From positions 7,564,001-7,628,000 of the forward strand of contig NZ_CP066831.1 of NCBI RefSeq assembly GCF_016598615.1: a DNA stretch of 64,000 bases. Reading direction: 5' to 3'. This document shows, piece by piece, positions 6,851 through 17,600 of the stretch (positions are counted from its first letter, which is position 1; each line of letters opens with the position of its first letter). The notes beneath the pieces are model-generated. The model was not told where the DNA came from. It searched no databases and worked only from the letters and a program-made list of their open reading frames with translations. The stretch comes from Streptomyces liliifuscus. GTDB taxonomy: Bacteria > Actinomycetota > Actinomycetes > Streptomycetales > Streptomycetaceae. Both the position numbers and the translations under genes were made by a program.

Positions 6851-7953
6851 GCGGCACCGCCGTTGCCCTGCTCCGTCTCGATCCTGTTCCTGAGCTCATC
6901 CACATCGACGCCGAGCAATGTGGCGTAGGGGCGCAGGGTGGACTTGCCGGCCTTGTAGGCAGCGAGTGTGTCGCGTGCGAGCGGCCCGGGTAGCCGGGAC
7001 TGCTGCGAGAGCCTTGCGCGCCTGTCGAACTCCTCGCCGCGACCGGCGAGTTCCGCGGCCTCGACGGCCGTCATCCGCTTGAAGCCATCGCACATGCCGG
7101 AGTCGATCATTCGCAAGTGGAGCATCCGGTACGCCAGGCTGCTGGGGCTGACCATCAGTTCGCAGGCCAGGGAGGCGAAGCCTTCGGGGGTCAGGCCAGT
7201 GGCCTTGATGCCTCTTCGAAGGGTGTCCTCGGGCATGAGGAAGGCGGATGCGAAGGCGTTCGCGCACTGCTCGCTCGGATCCCGCCGCTGAGCGGGCGCG
7301 AAGATGTCCCGGTCGAGGTGGACATCCTGGTTGTCGCCGGCGAGGAGGTGGCCGAGCTCATGGGCGAGGGTGAAGCGCTGACGTGCGGGGTTGGACGTAG
7401 CGGCCAGGAGGATGAGCTTGGCGTCGTCGGTGGTTGCCGTGAGGCCGTCGAAGCCGTCGCCGAGCTGGACGACGGCTACATCGACACCGAAGACGTCCTC
7501 GATCAGTTCCGCCAGATCGCCCTCGGAGATCGAGCGGCTGTGGCGCGCGGTCTCCCCAAGGGCTGCTTGCGCCAGGCTCTCTGCCCTTGCCGTGTAGCTG
7601 CCGACTGCGGGAGCTGTTTCGGCGACGGGCCGCCAGGGCTGTGGGTAGCCGAGCGTGCCCAGATCGGTGCGCCGGGACGTGTACTCCCGTGCTGCCTCCA
7701 GGGCCTGTGCGGCCTCGCCCGTGGTGGTCCTCGCCGCGACAGAGAGCGGGGATTCGGCCCCGGTGAGCAGGAAGTCCATCGAGACGTCGAATGCCTCGGC
7801 GATGCATGCGAGGTCGACTACGGAGAAGGGGCTCGCGCCACTGAGTGACTCGGCGAGTTGCGGGGCCTCCAGGTCTGCTCGCTCGGCGAAGGCGTCGAGG
7901 TTCAGACCTGATTGCTCCATCAGGTTTCGAACACGGTCGGAAGTGCTGGGCAT
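6847..7953 (-). CDS. XRE-type HTH plus ImmA/IrrE family metallopeptidase
   Basis: Starting at the ATG at 7951-7953 (368 aa), the protein has an N-terminal XRE helix-turn-helix (about residues 5-60, VRNLMEQSGLNLDAFAERAD, FDVSMDFLL). It has an ImmA/IrrE zinc peptidase domain with LAHELGHLLAGD near residue 195 (HExxH) and a downstream ECAN-like helix EQCANAFASAFLMP. ImmA-type peptidases cleave repressors or regulators. When fused to XRE and paired with a PIN protein they act as the sensor or antitoxin half. An upstream TTG at 7989 is less likely. It precedes and overlaps the PIN gene. Confidence 0.85.
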   Translation of the reverse strand: MPSTSDRVRNLMEQSGLNLDAFAERADLEAPQLAESLSGASPFSVVDLACIAEAFDVSMDFLLTGAESPLSVAARTTTGEAAQALEAAREYTSRRTDLGTLGYPQPWRPVAETAPAVGSYTARAESLAQAALGETARHSRSISEGDLAELIEDVFGVDVAVVQLGDGFDGLTATTDDAKLILLAATSNPARQRFTLAHELGHLLAGDNQDVHLDRDIFAPAQRRDPSEQCANAFASAFLMPEDTLRRGIKATGLTPEGFASLACELMVSPSSLAYRMLHLRMIDSGMCDGFKRMTAVEAAELAGRGEEFDRRARLSQQSRLPGPLARDTLAAYKAGKSTLRPYATLLGVDVDELRNRIETEQGNGGAA

Positions 7954-8056
7954 CAGCGGACAGTAGCCCGTCGATTGCACAGCCGACAAGGCAAAGGGTG
8001 GTCTTGTGCGCAGGCCGCCGCGACGGCTGGCACGAGGAAGTAGCTGGGCTGATTCG

Positions 8057-8812
8057 CTACGTCGCTACGACGCGCTCGTACAGCGTCTCCTGGGTCTCGA
8101 AGAGTTCGCGCTCCACTGCTTCGGCGAGGTTCGGATTGTCTACGAGGACGCCGAATTCGACGTTGGCGTTCTCTGCGCTCCAGGAGAAGTTGGCGCTGGT
8201 TACCAGCAGCAGGTGGTGGTCGATGATGAGGAACTTGGCGTGGTTTCGGACGTACTTTCCGTCGAAGGTCTTGGTCCGCCAGATTTCGGCCGGGCTCAAC
8301 TGCTCGGCGACATCGGTACTCGACGGACCCCATGCCCGCTGGCCGTTGCCGTCGGCCGCCTTGGCGTCCAGGTAGACGCGTACGGCGAGATCTCCGCGTT
8401 GCGCGGTCCTCCGCAGTGACGTCCAGAGCCCGGAGGTGCGCTGGAAGTTGAAGGTGGAGCAGGTGATACTGCGGCGGGCGCTGTCCACGAGTTGAGGTAC
8501 GGAAGAGGTCAGGGGGCCGCTCTGGGCGAGATGGCCGGGCATGGTCCACAGCGGAGTGAGGGCGGTGGGCAAGGCCCGGGCGCCCTCGATCGCGCGCAGG
8601 GCCAGGATGCGCCGGGTCTCGGCGGCGGTGCGGGTGGCGGCGTCGGTGCCGAGAAGCTCCAGCAGGCCGCGGCATTCGGCACGGTGGCCGACGGCGATCA
8701 CTTTGAGGGCGGTGGTCAGGGTGTCGCCGTCGGCGAGTCGGTCGGCTATGTCCTTGGCCTCGGTGCCGGTGAGGAGTTGACCGAGGCGTCTGGCTGCGGT
8801 GGCTTCATCCAT
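8057..8812 (-). CDS. drmC: DrmC, phospholipase D-like DISARM protein
   Basis: The 251-aa protein has one PLD motif, H191-x-K193-x4-D198 (NHAKFLIIDHHLLLVTSANF), and a preceding helical N-terminal half. A second, weaker half-site may be around STFNFQRTSG. PLD-family DrmC is the last gene of class 1 DISARM and has been reported as dispensable in some tests of the system (recalled, not checked). It overlaps drmB by 8 bp as the last gene of the five-gene minus-strand operon. The HKD residues are intact, so the enzyme should be active. Whether it acts on nucleic acid or lipid cannot be read. Confidence 0.9.
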   Translation of the reverse strand: MDEATAARRLGQLLTGTEAKDIADRLADGDTLTTALKVIAVGHRAECRGLLELLGTDAATRTAAETRRILALRAIEGARALPTALTPLWTMPGHLAQSGPLTSSVPQLVDSARRSITCSTFNFQRTSGLWTSLRRTAQRGDLAVRVYLDAKAADGNGQRAWGPSSTDVAEQLSPAEIWRTKTFDGKYVRNHAKFLIIDHHLLLVTSANFSWSAENANVEFGVLVDNPNLAEAVERELFETQETLYERVVAT

Positions 8813-10835
8813 GAGTGGGGAAGAAGCCGAGGCCGCTGCCGCCGGGGAGGTCGAGGAGGAAGCGGCGGTCGAGGAAGCGGTTGGCGCGTTCGCAGGAGGT
8901 TTCCGAGGCCATGACGCAGCAGTGGCAGGCGGCGCCGTGGAGGAAGTCCTCGGGGTCCTGGGGGGTGCGCATGGCGCAGACGGGGTCGGAGGAGCAGCGC
9001 TCGGCCTTGTGGAGGGCGCTGGCGACGAGGCGTTGGAGGCGGTCGGGTTCGCTGAGCTGGACCAGGCCGCCGAGGGTGCCGTCGCTGTCGGAGGCAGTGG
9101 TGCAGATGAGAAGGCCGGCGGCGGGGTCGCGGCCTTCGGCGGCCGGCCAGGCGTAGAGGCGTTCGCTGAGGCTGGCCGCCGAGTAGCCGCAGGTCAGGGC
9201 AGCTTCGCGGATGAGGATGTGGGCGAAGGTGTGGACCAGCCAGTAGCGCGGGGGGCGCAGGCGGGTGTCGGGGTGGACATGGGCGGCGGTCTCGGAGAAG
9301 CGGCGGTTGAAGTTGCGTTCGTGGGAGGCGCGGTGGAGTTCCCAGAGGTCAGTGTCGAGGATGCGCTTCTCCCAGGCGGCGACGGCGGTTTCGTCGAGTT
9401 GGAGGAAGACGCCCTCGCCGCGGTCCTCGGTGGCCACGGTCCAGGCCGGGCGCGGGGCGCGGGTGAGGGGGGCGAGGCGGCGCGGGAGGTCACCGACGCG
9501 GTCCATGTCGTCGATGCGGGTGAAGCCAACCAGGGCGTTGACCTTGCGGAGGCGTTCGACGGCGAGGACGCGGCCGACCTCGGGGCGTAGTTGTGGGCCG
9601 CGTTCCCGGGCGGCGAGTGTCAGGCCGCTCTTTGGGTCCTCGACGCGGGTGGAGAGGATGTCGCGGAGCAGGTAGCGCCACTCGGGGACCAGGAGGTCGA
9701 CCGGGTCCCAGTCGCGGAGTTGTTCTTCCTGCTCCTCGGGGGTGGCGACCGGAGCGGAGGCGGTGGCGAGGACCTCTTCCAGGTCGTGGTCGGTCAGGCC
9801 GGTCACGTCGACCCTGTCGTCGAGGAGGTCGCGGATCATGTCGAGGTTGTGGCGCCACTTGCCGAGCTTCTCGCCCAGTGCGGTACGGACCCGGTCGGCG
9901 AGGTCGCTGGCCTTCTCCTCCTTCGACTCGGGCATGACGATGATCGCCTGGGTGGCGGCGAACCACAGATTGGAGGCGCCGACCAGCATCAGCTTGGTGT
10001 CCCTGTTGCAGCCCTTGGGCTCGAAGGCGTCCAGGTGCGGGTGGCGGCCCCGGCAGAGCGGGAGTTTGCGCTGCCCAGCCTCGCCCTGGGCCTCGCCCAT
10101 GGGACGCCGCTGGTTGCAGGAGGCGCACTTGATGACGGCCGAGGCACCCTTGCCCGCCGTGCGGTCCTCCATCTTCAGCGCGGGCAGCTCAGCCACTTCG
10201 CAGGGTCGGCCATGGTGCACCCACAGGTCGTAGGGGAACTCGTCGAGGTGACCGTCGGCACAGGCCAGGAGGTAGCGGGCCGGGATAGCGGTGCGGCGCA
10301 TCGCCTTCCGGGCACCGTCACCGGCGCGGCCGGTGCACTTGGCGTGCTCGAAGACGGCGAGGTCGGTGCGGAAGGGATGGGTGTTCTTGTAGTCGAACTG
10401 GGCGAGCAGCCCGAGCATGTCGCAGCCGGTGCAGCGCAGCCACTGCGGGAAGACCCGGGAGGGGACTCCGAGGTCATTGCCCTCGGCGGAGCGCATGTGC
10501 TTCTTCGGCTGCCAGGGGTGGGGCCGCAGCTGGACATCCGGTGAACGCAGCATCATCCGCACCACCTCGCGCAGACGCGGGGCATGGATCTGCGGGGGTG
10601 CGGAGTCGCGGCGGCGCCAGATGCGGTCCCAGTCGTCCAGACCGGTCGGCATGATCGTGAACTGCGGAAGGTCCATGATGGCGCCGGGCCCGTAGGTGTA
10701 AAGCAGGGAACTGGGGCGCGCCGAGCCGACCTTCGCCCGGTTGTGCTTGGCGGCCTTCTCCTGCTCCTCCTCCAGATCGGCGAGCGGGTCGACGCCACGG
10801 GATGCGTCGTAGATGAAGCGGTTCTCGTCACTCAC
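8805..10835 (-). CDS. drmB: DrmB, DUF1998-containing DISARM protein
   Basis: This 676-aa protein ends in a DUF1998 domain: HTFAHILIREAALTCGYSAA, GLLICTTASDSDGTLGGLVQ, and a Cys cluster near the C-terminus (HGAACHCCVMASETSC). Additional zinc-binding Cys pairs lie earlier (LRCTGCDMLG, VIKCASCNQR). In DISARM, DrmB pairs with the DrmA helicase to form the DNA-loading core. I place the start at the GTG at 10833-10835, which sits in a GTGA overlap with the drmA stop. A start at 10859 would add 8 residues. It overlaps drmC downstream. Confidence 0.92.
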   Translation of the reverse strand: MSDENRFIYDASRGVDPLADLEEEQEKAAKHNRAKVGSARPSSLLYTYGPGAIMDLPQFTIMPTGLDDWDRIWRRRDSAPPQIHAPRLREVVRMMLRSPDVQLRPHPWQPKKHMRSAEGNDLGVPSRVFPQWLRCTGCDMLGLLAQFDYKNTHPFRTDLAVFEHAKCTGRAGDGARKAMRRTAIPARYLLACADGHLDEFPYDLWVHHGRPCEVAELPALKMEDRTAGKGASAVIKCASCNQRRPMGEAQGEAGQRKLPLCRGRHPHLDAFEPKGCNRDTKLMLVGASNLWFAATQAIIVMPESKEEKASDLADRVRTALGEKLGKWRHNLDMIRDLLDDRVDVTGLTDHDLEEVLATASAPVATPEEQEEQLRDWDPVDLLVPEWRYLLRDILSTRVEDPKSGLTLAARERGPQLRPEVGRVLAVERLRKVNALVGFTRIDDMDRVGDLPRRLAPLTRAPRPAWTVATEDRGEGVFLQLDETAVAAWEKRILDTDLWELHRASHERNFNRRFSETAAHVHPDTRLRPPRYWLVHTFAHILIREAALTCGYSAASLSERLYAWPAAEGRDPAAGLLICTTASDSDGTLGGLVQLSEPDRLQRLVASALHKAERCSSDPVCAMRTPQDPEDFLHGAACHCCVMASETSCERANRFLDRRFLLDLPGGSGLGFFPTHG

Positions 10836-13800
10836 GACTGGTCCTCCGGCATCCGCCACTGCGGGGCATGGTCGGGCGCGCGGTACACCAGACGCTCCTT
10901 GATCGGGCTCACCAACAGATTGATTTCCGGCTGCACTTCACGCATAGAGTTCGCTACGACGAACGGCGCGGCGTCGCGCGTGTCGATGCCCGCCTTGGCG
11001 TTCTCCGCGCTCATCATCAGCGCGTCGTGACGGCTTTCGTCCAACACCCGCTCGTAGACGAGGGACTTGCGCAGTTCACCCAGGGACTTGCGGCGATTGC
11101 CCCACTGGTCGAGACGGTTCTCAAGGCGCAGCCGGGCCCGCTCGGCAGCGTCCTCGTTCCCGGCCCGCGCGATCCGGCGCACCAGCGCGTCGAGGAGCTC
11201 ACCGGCGAAGTGCTGCTCGGCCTCGATCCGGCCCGCGCCCTCCTCCGGCGACAGTCCCTCCCGTACGTGCGGCTTCGCAGCCTGTAGCACCCGTGCCGCG
11301 CTGACCAGGACACCATCCAGACCGCGCTCCAGGGAGGTCACCGAGAACGGGGTCACCGACAGCGCTTCGACCTGCGAGTAGAACGTCTCGTGGTAGTGCT
11401 TGAACTGCTCGAAGTGCGCCAGGTCGCGCGGACGTGCCCAGTTCCCGAGCGCGACCACCAGGCCCGGCTTGTCCTCGACACGGCCGACACGGGACGAGGC
11501 CTGGATGTACTCGGCGGTGTTCTTCGGCTGACCGACCACCAGCATCAGCCCCAGGCGGGGCACGTCGACACCGACCTGCAGCATCGAGGTCGCGAGCACC
11601 ACGTCGTACGGATTGACCTCCCGTTCAGGACCCTGCTTCTTCGCCTGCCGCAGTGCCCGGCGGTTCGCCTTGCCCGCGGTGGAGTCGAAGGCCGGATCGA
11701 AGGCCACACCCATCTGGTCCAGGGTGGCGGTGATGTCCGCACTGGCCACCCGGGAGGTCAGCTCGGCCACATGCAGCGAACCGAAATTCGCACCGAAGCG
11801 ACGCGGCAGCCGGGACCAGGGGCGGCCCTTGGCGAGCGCGGTCTGGATGTCGTCGCTCATATAGCGAGCCATACCGGCCAGTTCACGGGTGGCGCTGAAG
11901 TAGCCGACCAGACCCATGTACGGGTCGGCTGCGCTGCCCGAACGGTCCATGAGGAGCTGCCCGGCCGCCAGGAGCACCTCGGCGATCCGGATCTCCGCGG
12001 TCGTCAGACGCACCCCGGTCGTACTCAGGCCGATATAGCGCCGGCCGGGGGACTTCTCGGAGATCTCCATCTCCTTGGAGAAGAAGGTGTTCCCGGCGTC
12101 CAGGACCTGCGGCGGGAAGATGGTGACATCCCGCCCGTACAGCGCACGCACCTGGTCGGCCGCGTTACGGGCGGTGGCGGTGGAGGCGACCAGGAGCGGA
12201 CGCACCGGACGGCCTTCGGCGGTACGCCAGTCGGTCATCACATCGACAGCCACCTCGAACAGGCCCACCGTCGTCCCCAGCGCACCACTGATCAGGTGCA
12301 GTTCGTCCTGGATCACCAGGTCCGGGGGACGCAGCCGGGTCGCGGGGTTCACCGGGGCGGCGGGCCAGCCGTCCTTCGTCTTCGGGTGCTTGTTGCCGTC
12401 CTTGATGTCGCAGTGCTGATAGTCGGGGTGGACGAAACCGTGCCGCTCACAGCGACGCGAGACATATCCGAAGAGGGAGGCGGCCTCACCCTCACGGGCC
12501 AGGCGCGCGAACTTGTCCACAGTCGCGATCACGAACGAGGGCGCGAGCCGGTAGATCTCCTCGTCCACCGTGAGCACCGGCAGACCGTCCGCGACCTCGC
12601 CGCCCTCGGCGAAGGGACACTCGGCCAGCTCGTCACCGCAGTACACGTACACCCGCCGCAGAGTGGGCTCGGTGCGCACGTCCCCGGCCTGGATCCGGGT
12701 CCCGCACCAGGGGCAGCGCTGGATCTGCAGCACGGTCAGCCGGTAACTGAACCCCTTGTTCGCGTCCGCGATCTGTTTGGCCGCCTCGTCGTACCGCTTG
12801 GGGCTCACATCCGTGCCGACCCACAGGCCGATCCGGAACGGCTCCTGGCCCCAGGTCACTGGGTCTTCGCGGCGTGCGACCTCGGCCGCGCAGACCAGCG
12901 CGGTGGCGCGCTGGAATTGCTGGGCGGTCAGCAGTCGCAGTGTGTAGCGCATCAGCACGGCCACGCCGGACATCCCGTCTAGCGGCCCGCCGTCGGACTC
13001 CACCACACCCTGACGCCGCCGCACTGCGAACGCATACGCCGCCAGACCCAGATACGCCTCGGTCTTGCCACCACCGGTTGGGAAGAACAGCAACTGCGCC
13101 TTGGCCAGATCCCCCGATCGCTTCTCGGCCGACGGGTCGGACAGCAAGGGCAGTTGCATCAGCACGAAGGCCAGCTGGAAGGTACGCCAGGAATGCGCGA
13201 GTGCGCCCTTCTCCTCGAGGATCGCCTCTCGTGCTTCCTCGATGCTCTCCTCCGGCCGGGCCGCCCGCCGCTCGGCGACCTGCGACTGCACACGCTGATC
13301 GGCCATCACCCGGTTCATGAACCGGAAACAGCGCAAGGCTTCCGCATCGGAGAGCAGGAACGCGAGGCCGTCGGACAGCTGCCGGTGGACGCGGCGCGCC
13401 TCGGCTACCGCGTCGAGCCCTTCGGACCGCAGATGCGCGGGCAGGGCCTCCGCCCGCCGCTCCTCGCCGTCCAGCCAGGCCCCGTACCCGGCGACGATCG
13501 GTTCAAGACCGGCCTCCAGCTCGTCGGTTGAGGCTTCCTGCAGCTTGCGCATGTCCAGCAGGGCCGAGCCGATCTCCTCGGCCCGGGTCTGCGGCGTCTC
13601 GCTGACCGGCAGCCATGTCGTCCGTACGCTTCGGGCGCGGCGCGCGCCGTCGTCCGCGTCCCAGTCCACCGAGCAGGTGCGGCCGACGGCGAACTCCAGC
13701 CGGTTGCGGTACTGCAGCTTCAGGCGGCGCAGCTCGTCGTCCCACTCCTGGCGGGTGTCGACCAGTACGTCATTCACCGGGAGGAACACCTCCGCGCCGC

Positions 13801-14611
13801 CTGCGGTGACCTCCAGTTCGGTCTGGTACAGCCACGCCTCGACCGGGATCTTCCGGGGCGTTTCCCGGTCGTTGCAGAGCGCAACCTCGATCAGACGGCA
13901 CCCGCGCTCCGTGTCGTCGTAGCGGTCAACACGGAGGACGACCTTGTCCTTCAGCGGGATCTCGGTCGTCCGGGACGGCTTCAGATCAGCCACGGAGATC
14001 GTCTTTGCGATGGAGTTCGGCGTGCGCTGGAAACGACGGAGAGCGGGGGGCGTGGTGCCGTCGTCCGCGCCGGTGCCCTCGGCGCTTCCCTCGCCGCGCT
14101 TCTCCTTCACCGGCTCGTACGTCCCCCAGGAGGCGACCACCGTGAACTCGTCCAGGTCGTCCGTGATCTGGCAGCGAAGGCCCATCGACGCCGGGATCAT
14201 CAGACCGCGCTTCTGCGGCTGGTCCTCGACCTCGTCCTCCTCCGACCCCGCACTGCTCTCATCGACAGCGGTGACCGGCACACCCCGTCCGCCGAAGGCG
14301 TCCACCGCGTCACCAACGTCGGTCGCGGCCTCCTCGGAACCGGCCTCGCCCGGATCGTCCTGCACGCTCGGACCGCCGGTGAGACGGACCGGGGCGATCC
14401 GGCCGACCAGGTAAGCCGAGTCCGGGACACCATCGAGGATCTCGTCGAGACCGTTCGCCGGGCCGAGGAGCTCACGCTCCAGGATGTCGACCAGGTTCTC
14501 GCGAGCCGTCCAGGAACGGCCGTCGGGCTCGTACTCGAGACGGAAGGCGGGGGCCGGAGGGCGGGCCGATGCGGCACGGTTCGGCTGCCCGCCGCGCGGG
14601 GGAGTGCTCAT
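10832..14611 (-). CDS. drmA: DrmA, SF2 helicase of DISARM
   Basis: The 1259-aa protein contains helicase motifs in order: Walker A FFPTGGGKTEAYLGL near residue 510, a DEAH-like QDELHLISGALGTT near 768, and the C-terminal RecA part with TSMLQVGVDVPRLGL and motif VI QASSRVGR near 1040. A zinc-type CPWCGTRIQAG sits between. The N-terminal 480 residues are DISARM-specific. The DrmA/DrmB complex is the core of all DISARM classes and engages invading DNA. Stop and start codons overlap with drmMI upstream and drmB downstream (4 bp each), so subunits are made in a fixed ratio. Confidence 0.94.
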   Translation of the reverse strand: MSTPPRGGQPNRAASARPPAPAFRLEYEPDGRSWTARENLVDILERELLGPANGLDEILDGVPDSAYLVGRIAPVRLTGGPSVQDDPGEAGSEEAATDVGDAVDAFGGRGVPVTAVDESSAGSEEDEVEDQPQKRGLMIPASMGLRCQITDDLDEFTVVASWGTYEPVKEKRGEGSAEGTGADDGTTPPALRRFQRTPNSIAKTISVADLKPSRTTEIPLKDKVVLRVDRYDDTERGCRLIEVALCNDRETPRKIPVEAWLYQTELEVTAGGAEVFLPVNDVLVDTRQEWDDELRRLKLQYRNRLEFAVGRTCSVDWDADDGARRARSVRTTWLPVSETPQTRAEEIGSALLDMRKLQEASTDELEAGLEPIVAGYGAWLDGEERRAEALPAHLRSEGLDAVAEARRVHRQLSDGLAFLLSDAEALRCFRFMNRVMADQRVQSQVAERRAARPEESIEEAREAILEEKGALAHSWRTFQLAFVLMQLPLLSDPSAEKRSGDLAKAQLLFFPTGGGKTEAYLGLAAYAFAVRRRQGVVESDGGPLDGMSGVAVLMRYTLRLLTAQQFQRATALVCAAEVARREDPVTWGQEPFRIGLWVGTDVSPKRYDEAAKQIADANKGFSYRLTVLQIQRCPWCGTRIQAGDVRTEPTLRRVYVYCGDELAECPFAEGGEVADGLPVLTVDEEIYRLAPSFVIATVDKFARLAREGEAASLFGYVSRRCERHGFVHPDYQHCDIKDGNKHPKTKDGWPAAPVNPATRLRPPDLVIQDELHLISGALGTTVGLFEVAVDVMTDWRTAEGRPVRPLLVASTATARNAADQVRALYGRDVTIFPPQVLDAGNTFFSKEMEISEKSPGRRYIGLSTTGVRLTTAEIRIAEVLLAAGQLLMDRSGSAADPYMGLVGYFSATRELAGMARYMSDDIQTALAKGRPWSRLPRRFGANFGSLHVAELTSRVASADITATLDQMGVAFDPAFDSTAGKANRRALRQAKKQGPEREVNPYDVVLATSMLQVGVDVPRLGLMLVVGQPKNTAEYIQASSRVGRVEDKPGLVVALGNWARPRDLAHFEQFKHYHETFYSQVEALSVTPFSVTSLERGLDGVLVSAARVLQAAKPHVREGLSPEEGAGRIEAEQHFAGELLDALVRRIARAGNEDAAERARLRLENRLDQWGNRRKSLGELRKSLVYERVLDESRHDALMMSAENAKAGIDTRDAAPFVVANSMREVQPEINLLVSPIKERLVYRAPDHAPQWRMPEDQS

Positions 14612-17600
14612 CGCTCGTCGTCTTCCTGATCGTCCTCGTCGCCGTCATTGTGGCCGGAGGGACTGACAACGCCCTGCGCGGCGGCACGACGCTGGTTCTC
14701 CTCGAGGAGCCGGTCGAGGATCTCGACCCGGGCGGCAGGACTCACTGTCCAGCGCTCCATCTGGCGGTAGGTGTGGAAACCGTGGTCCAAGGGGATGCCG
14801 GTCCAGCCGTAGGCAGCCATCACGGCGCGGTCGAGCTCGACATGGATCTCGCGGAGGCGGGCTACGTCGGGGTCGGCGGAGTTGGTGATAGTGGGGTCGT
14901 TGACCAGGTTGTAGAGCTTGGTGAGGCCAAGGCTGCGGCGGAGCATGATCTCGCGGCGCTCTGAATTCAAGGACTGGGCTGATTCTTGAATCTCGTCAGC
15001 ATCACCACGGGGGCGGGGGAAAGTGAGAAAAACGCTTGAAGCAGTGTATACCGGATCTCCGGTGCGTGTTGCGCCCCAGCATGTCGCCCAAATTCTGTGA
15101 AGGGACGAGCTCAAAGTGCCAAGTAGGGCGAGAGAGTCGGAGGCGAATACGACCAGCTTCTGGTCGAATACCTGACTTGCATCAACGAGTAGAGGGATTT
15201 GCGTCGCACTCGTTTGTGAAAGGACCATTACTTGATCCAGGTCTTTGATTGCCTCTCGCATGGCTGGGCGTTTTTCGGCAAACTGCCACCAGTAATCCCG
15301 GTACACTTTGCGATTATTCTTGAGTCGTTCCTCTTTAGCTGTCTCTAGGATTCTCTCGTAAGGAAGGCGGTATGACTGGGCCGCGCTCTCGGGCCGGTCG
15401 TTGAAGTCGATTACCCAGCGGCTCGCCACTAGTGATGGATTGCCGTTAATGTCATTCTTTCCGTGAGGATATGGGAAGAGTACCTCTCTATTCTTCGATT
15501 CGGTGTCGATCCATGATGTCGCCTCGTCAGGGGTAAGTACGAATCCCATTCCCAGTACGAAGCAGCCTTTGAATGCGATGTCGAAGTTTTCGGCCAGTGG
15601 AAGTGGTTTGCTGTCGGTGCGACCCACGGGTTCCAATAGTGTTGAAATTTGGCGCACCTCGACATCCTCAGAAAATCGTGGCACATCAGGGGATACGAAT
15701 CCGCGGCTACCCCAGATTGCCGAATACTGAAGGTTGGCGCTGGATGCTGGCCAATCGCGACTCTGGATTGCTCGGCTGATGGTGAACCCGAAGTCCTCCA
15801 TCCGGTCGAGTCCAACTTTCCTGGTGGGCCCTTGGGCAACTGTGTTCGTTGCAATCAATCCCAGGCCTCCACGTTGGGTGATCAACTCGAAGGCGCGCAG
15901 GAAGAAGTAGGCCACAAGGTCTGCGCTCCCCGTCTGTCCAGATGCGAGCACATGGACAAACCAGTCGCGAATATTCGTCCCCAGTGAGCCAGTAATTTTG
16001 GAGCCGCCCAGGAACGGTGGGTTTCCTACCACCGCATCGAACCCGCCTCGCTCCATGACGTCCGGTACGGCCAGGATCCAGTGCAGTGGCTTCCACCGCT
16101 CATAGTCAGTCGCGACCGTCGGCGTGAGCCCGGCCTTCTTGATGCCATCGAGCATTTTCGTGTCCCGGTCCGCCTCCGTGCGCCCGGCCGGATAGGCCAA
16201 CTCGACGGCGACTCGCAGATCTTCGTATGCCGTGCGCAACTGCTTCCCTGGCTTCCCGCCCCACCGGAGCCCGGTCGCGATGACCGCATCCGCCACGTCC
16301 GCGAGTTGCCTGGTCATGTCCTGGTAGCGCCGCCACTGCCGCCTCTTGGTGGCGGCCGAGCGCTGGGGGTCGCTTTCGTCGACCTCGGTGGCGAGCTGGC
16401 GGCGCAGGCGGGCGGCCTGGTCGAGGATGCCGTCCACGTCCAGGCCGAACATGTTGAGCTGTGCTCCGGCCGCATTCGGGTCGATGTGCAGTTCGCGCAG
16501 CTGCCTGGCGCTGGTCAGACCGAGCAGCGCGTTGCCGTGCAGCACCTTGTCGTCGACGAAGGAGAACGGCAGCTTCGGGTCCAACGACACCAGCCACAGC
16601 GAGAGTTTGCACATCTCGACGGCCATGCCGTTGATGTCCGCCCCGTACAGGCAGCTGGCGACGACGCTCCTTATGGCGTGGACGTGGAGGTCGTGCGGGC
16701 TCATGCCGCCGGTGGTCTCCTCGCGGCGCCAGGCTTCGACGAGGCGGTCGGCGAGGTAGCGGGCGGCGGCGACGAGGAAGGCCCCGGAGCCGCAGGCGAT
16801 GTCGGCGATGCGGAGGTCGAGGATCTGGTCGGCGTAGATCGGGACCCAGGTGTCCTGGTCGGCGCTTTGGTGTGGGCCGGGGGAGTAGACCAGGGGTTCC
16901 AGCGTGTGCTTGACGACTTCCTCGGCGAGCGAGCGCGGTGTGTAGTGTGCGCCGGCCGAAGCCCGCGACGGCGTCTCGACCAGTAGCACGCCGCCTGGCT
17001 CGACCACGAGCGGACGCCCGCGCAGGTCGCGGCGGATGATGCCGAGGAACGGCCGCAGCCGCTCGCGGAGTTCGGCGTCCTCGGTGACGTCGCGGAGCGC
17101 GATCTCCGCGTCGTCCAGGGTGTCGCCCGCCTTCAACGCCTTCACCAGCGTCGGCTTGGTGGGCGGCTTCGCCGCTGGCTGGTTCTGCTTGACCCAGGCG
17201 AGGATCGCCTCCACCAGGGCAGTCTCGGTGGTTTTGGCCTCGGCGAGTTCCTCCAGGATGGCCAGGGGGATCTCGGGCTCGGATCCTGCGCTGCCGGTCA
17301 GTCCCAGGACGACCTCGTCGACCGGCTCGCAGGAGTAGCCGAGCAGGCCCTCGTAGATGTAGCCGATCTGTTCGACGTCGATGTCGCGGAAGGAGATCCG
17401 GCGGTCCCCGCCGGGCAGTTTCGCGAACTGGACAGCGCGCAGGACTTCGAGCATGACGCGGTCGCTGACCGTGATGGCCAGGGTGTCCTGGGTGTCGCGG
17501 GCAGTGAGGAAGGGGAATCGCTTGGGATCGAAGAGCGAGCCGCCGTATTCGGGCAGGCGCAGGTCCTCGAAGGAGGCGCCCTGGTAGAGGGCCTGGGAGG

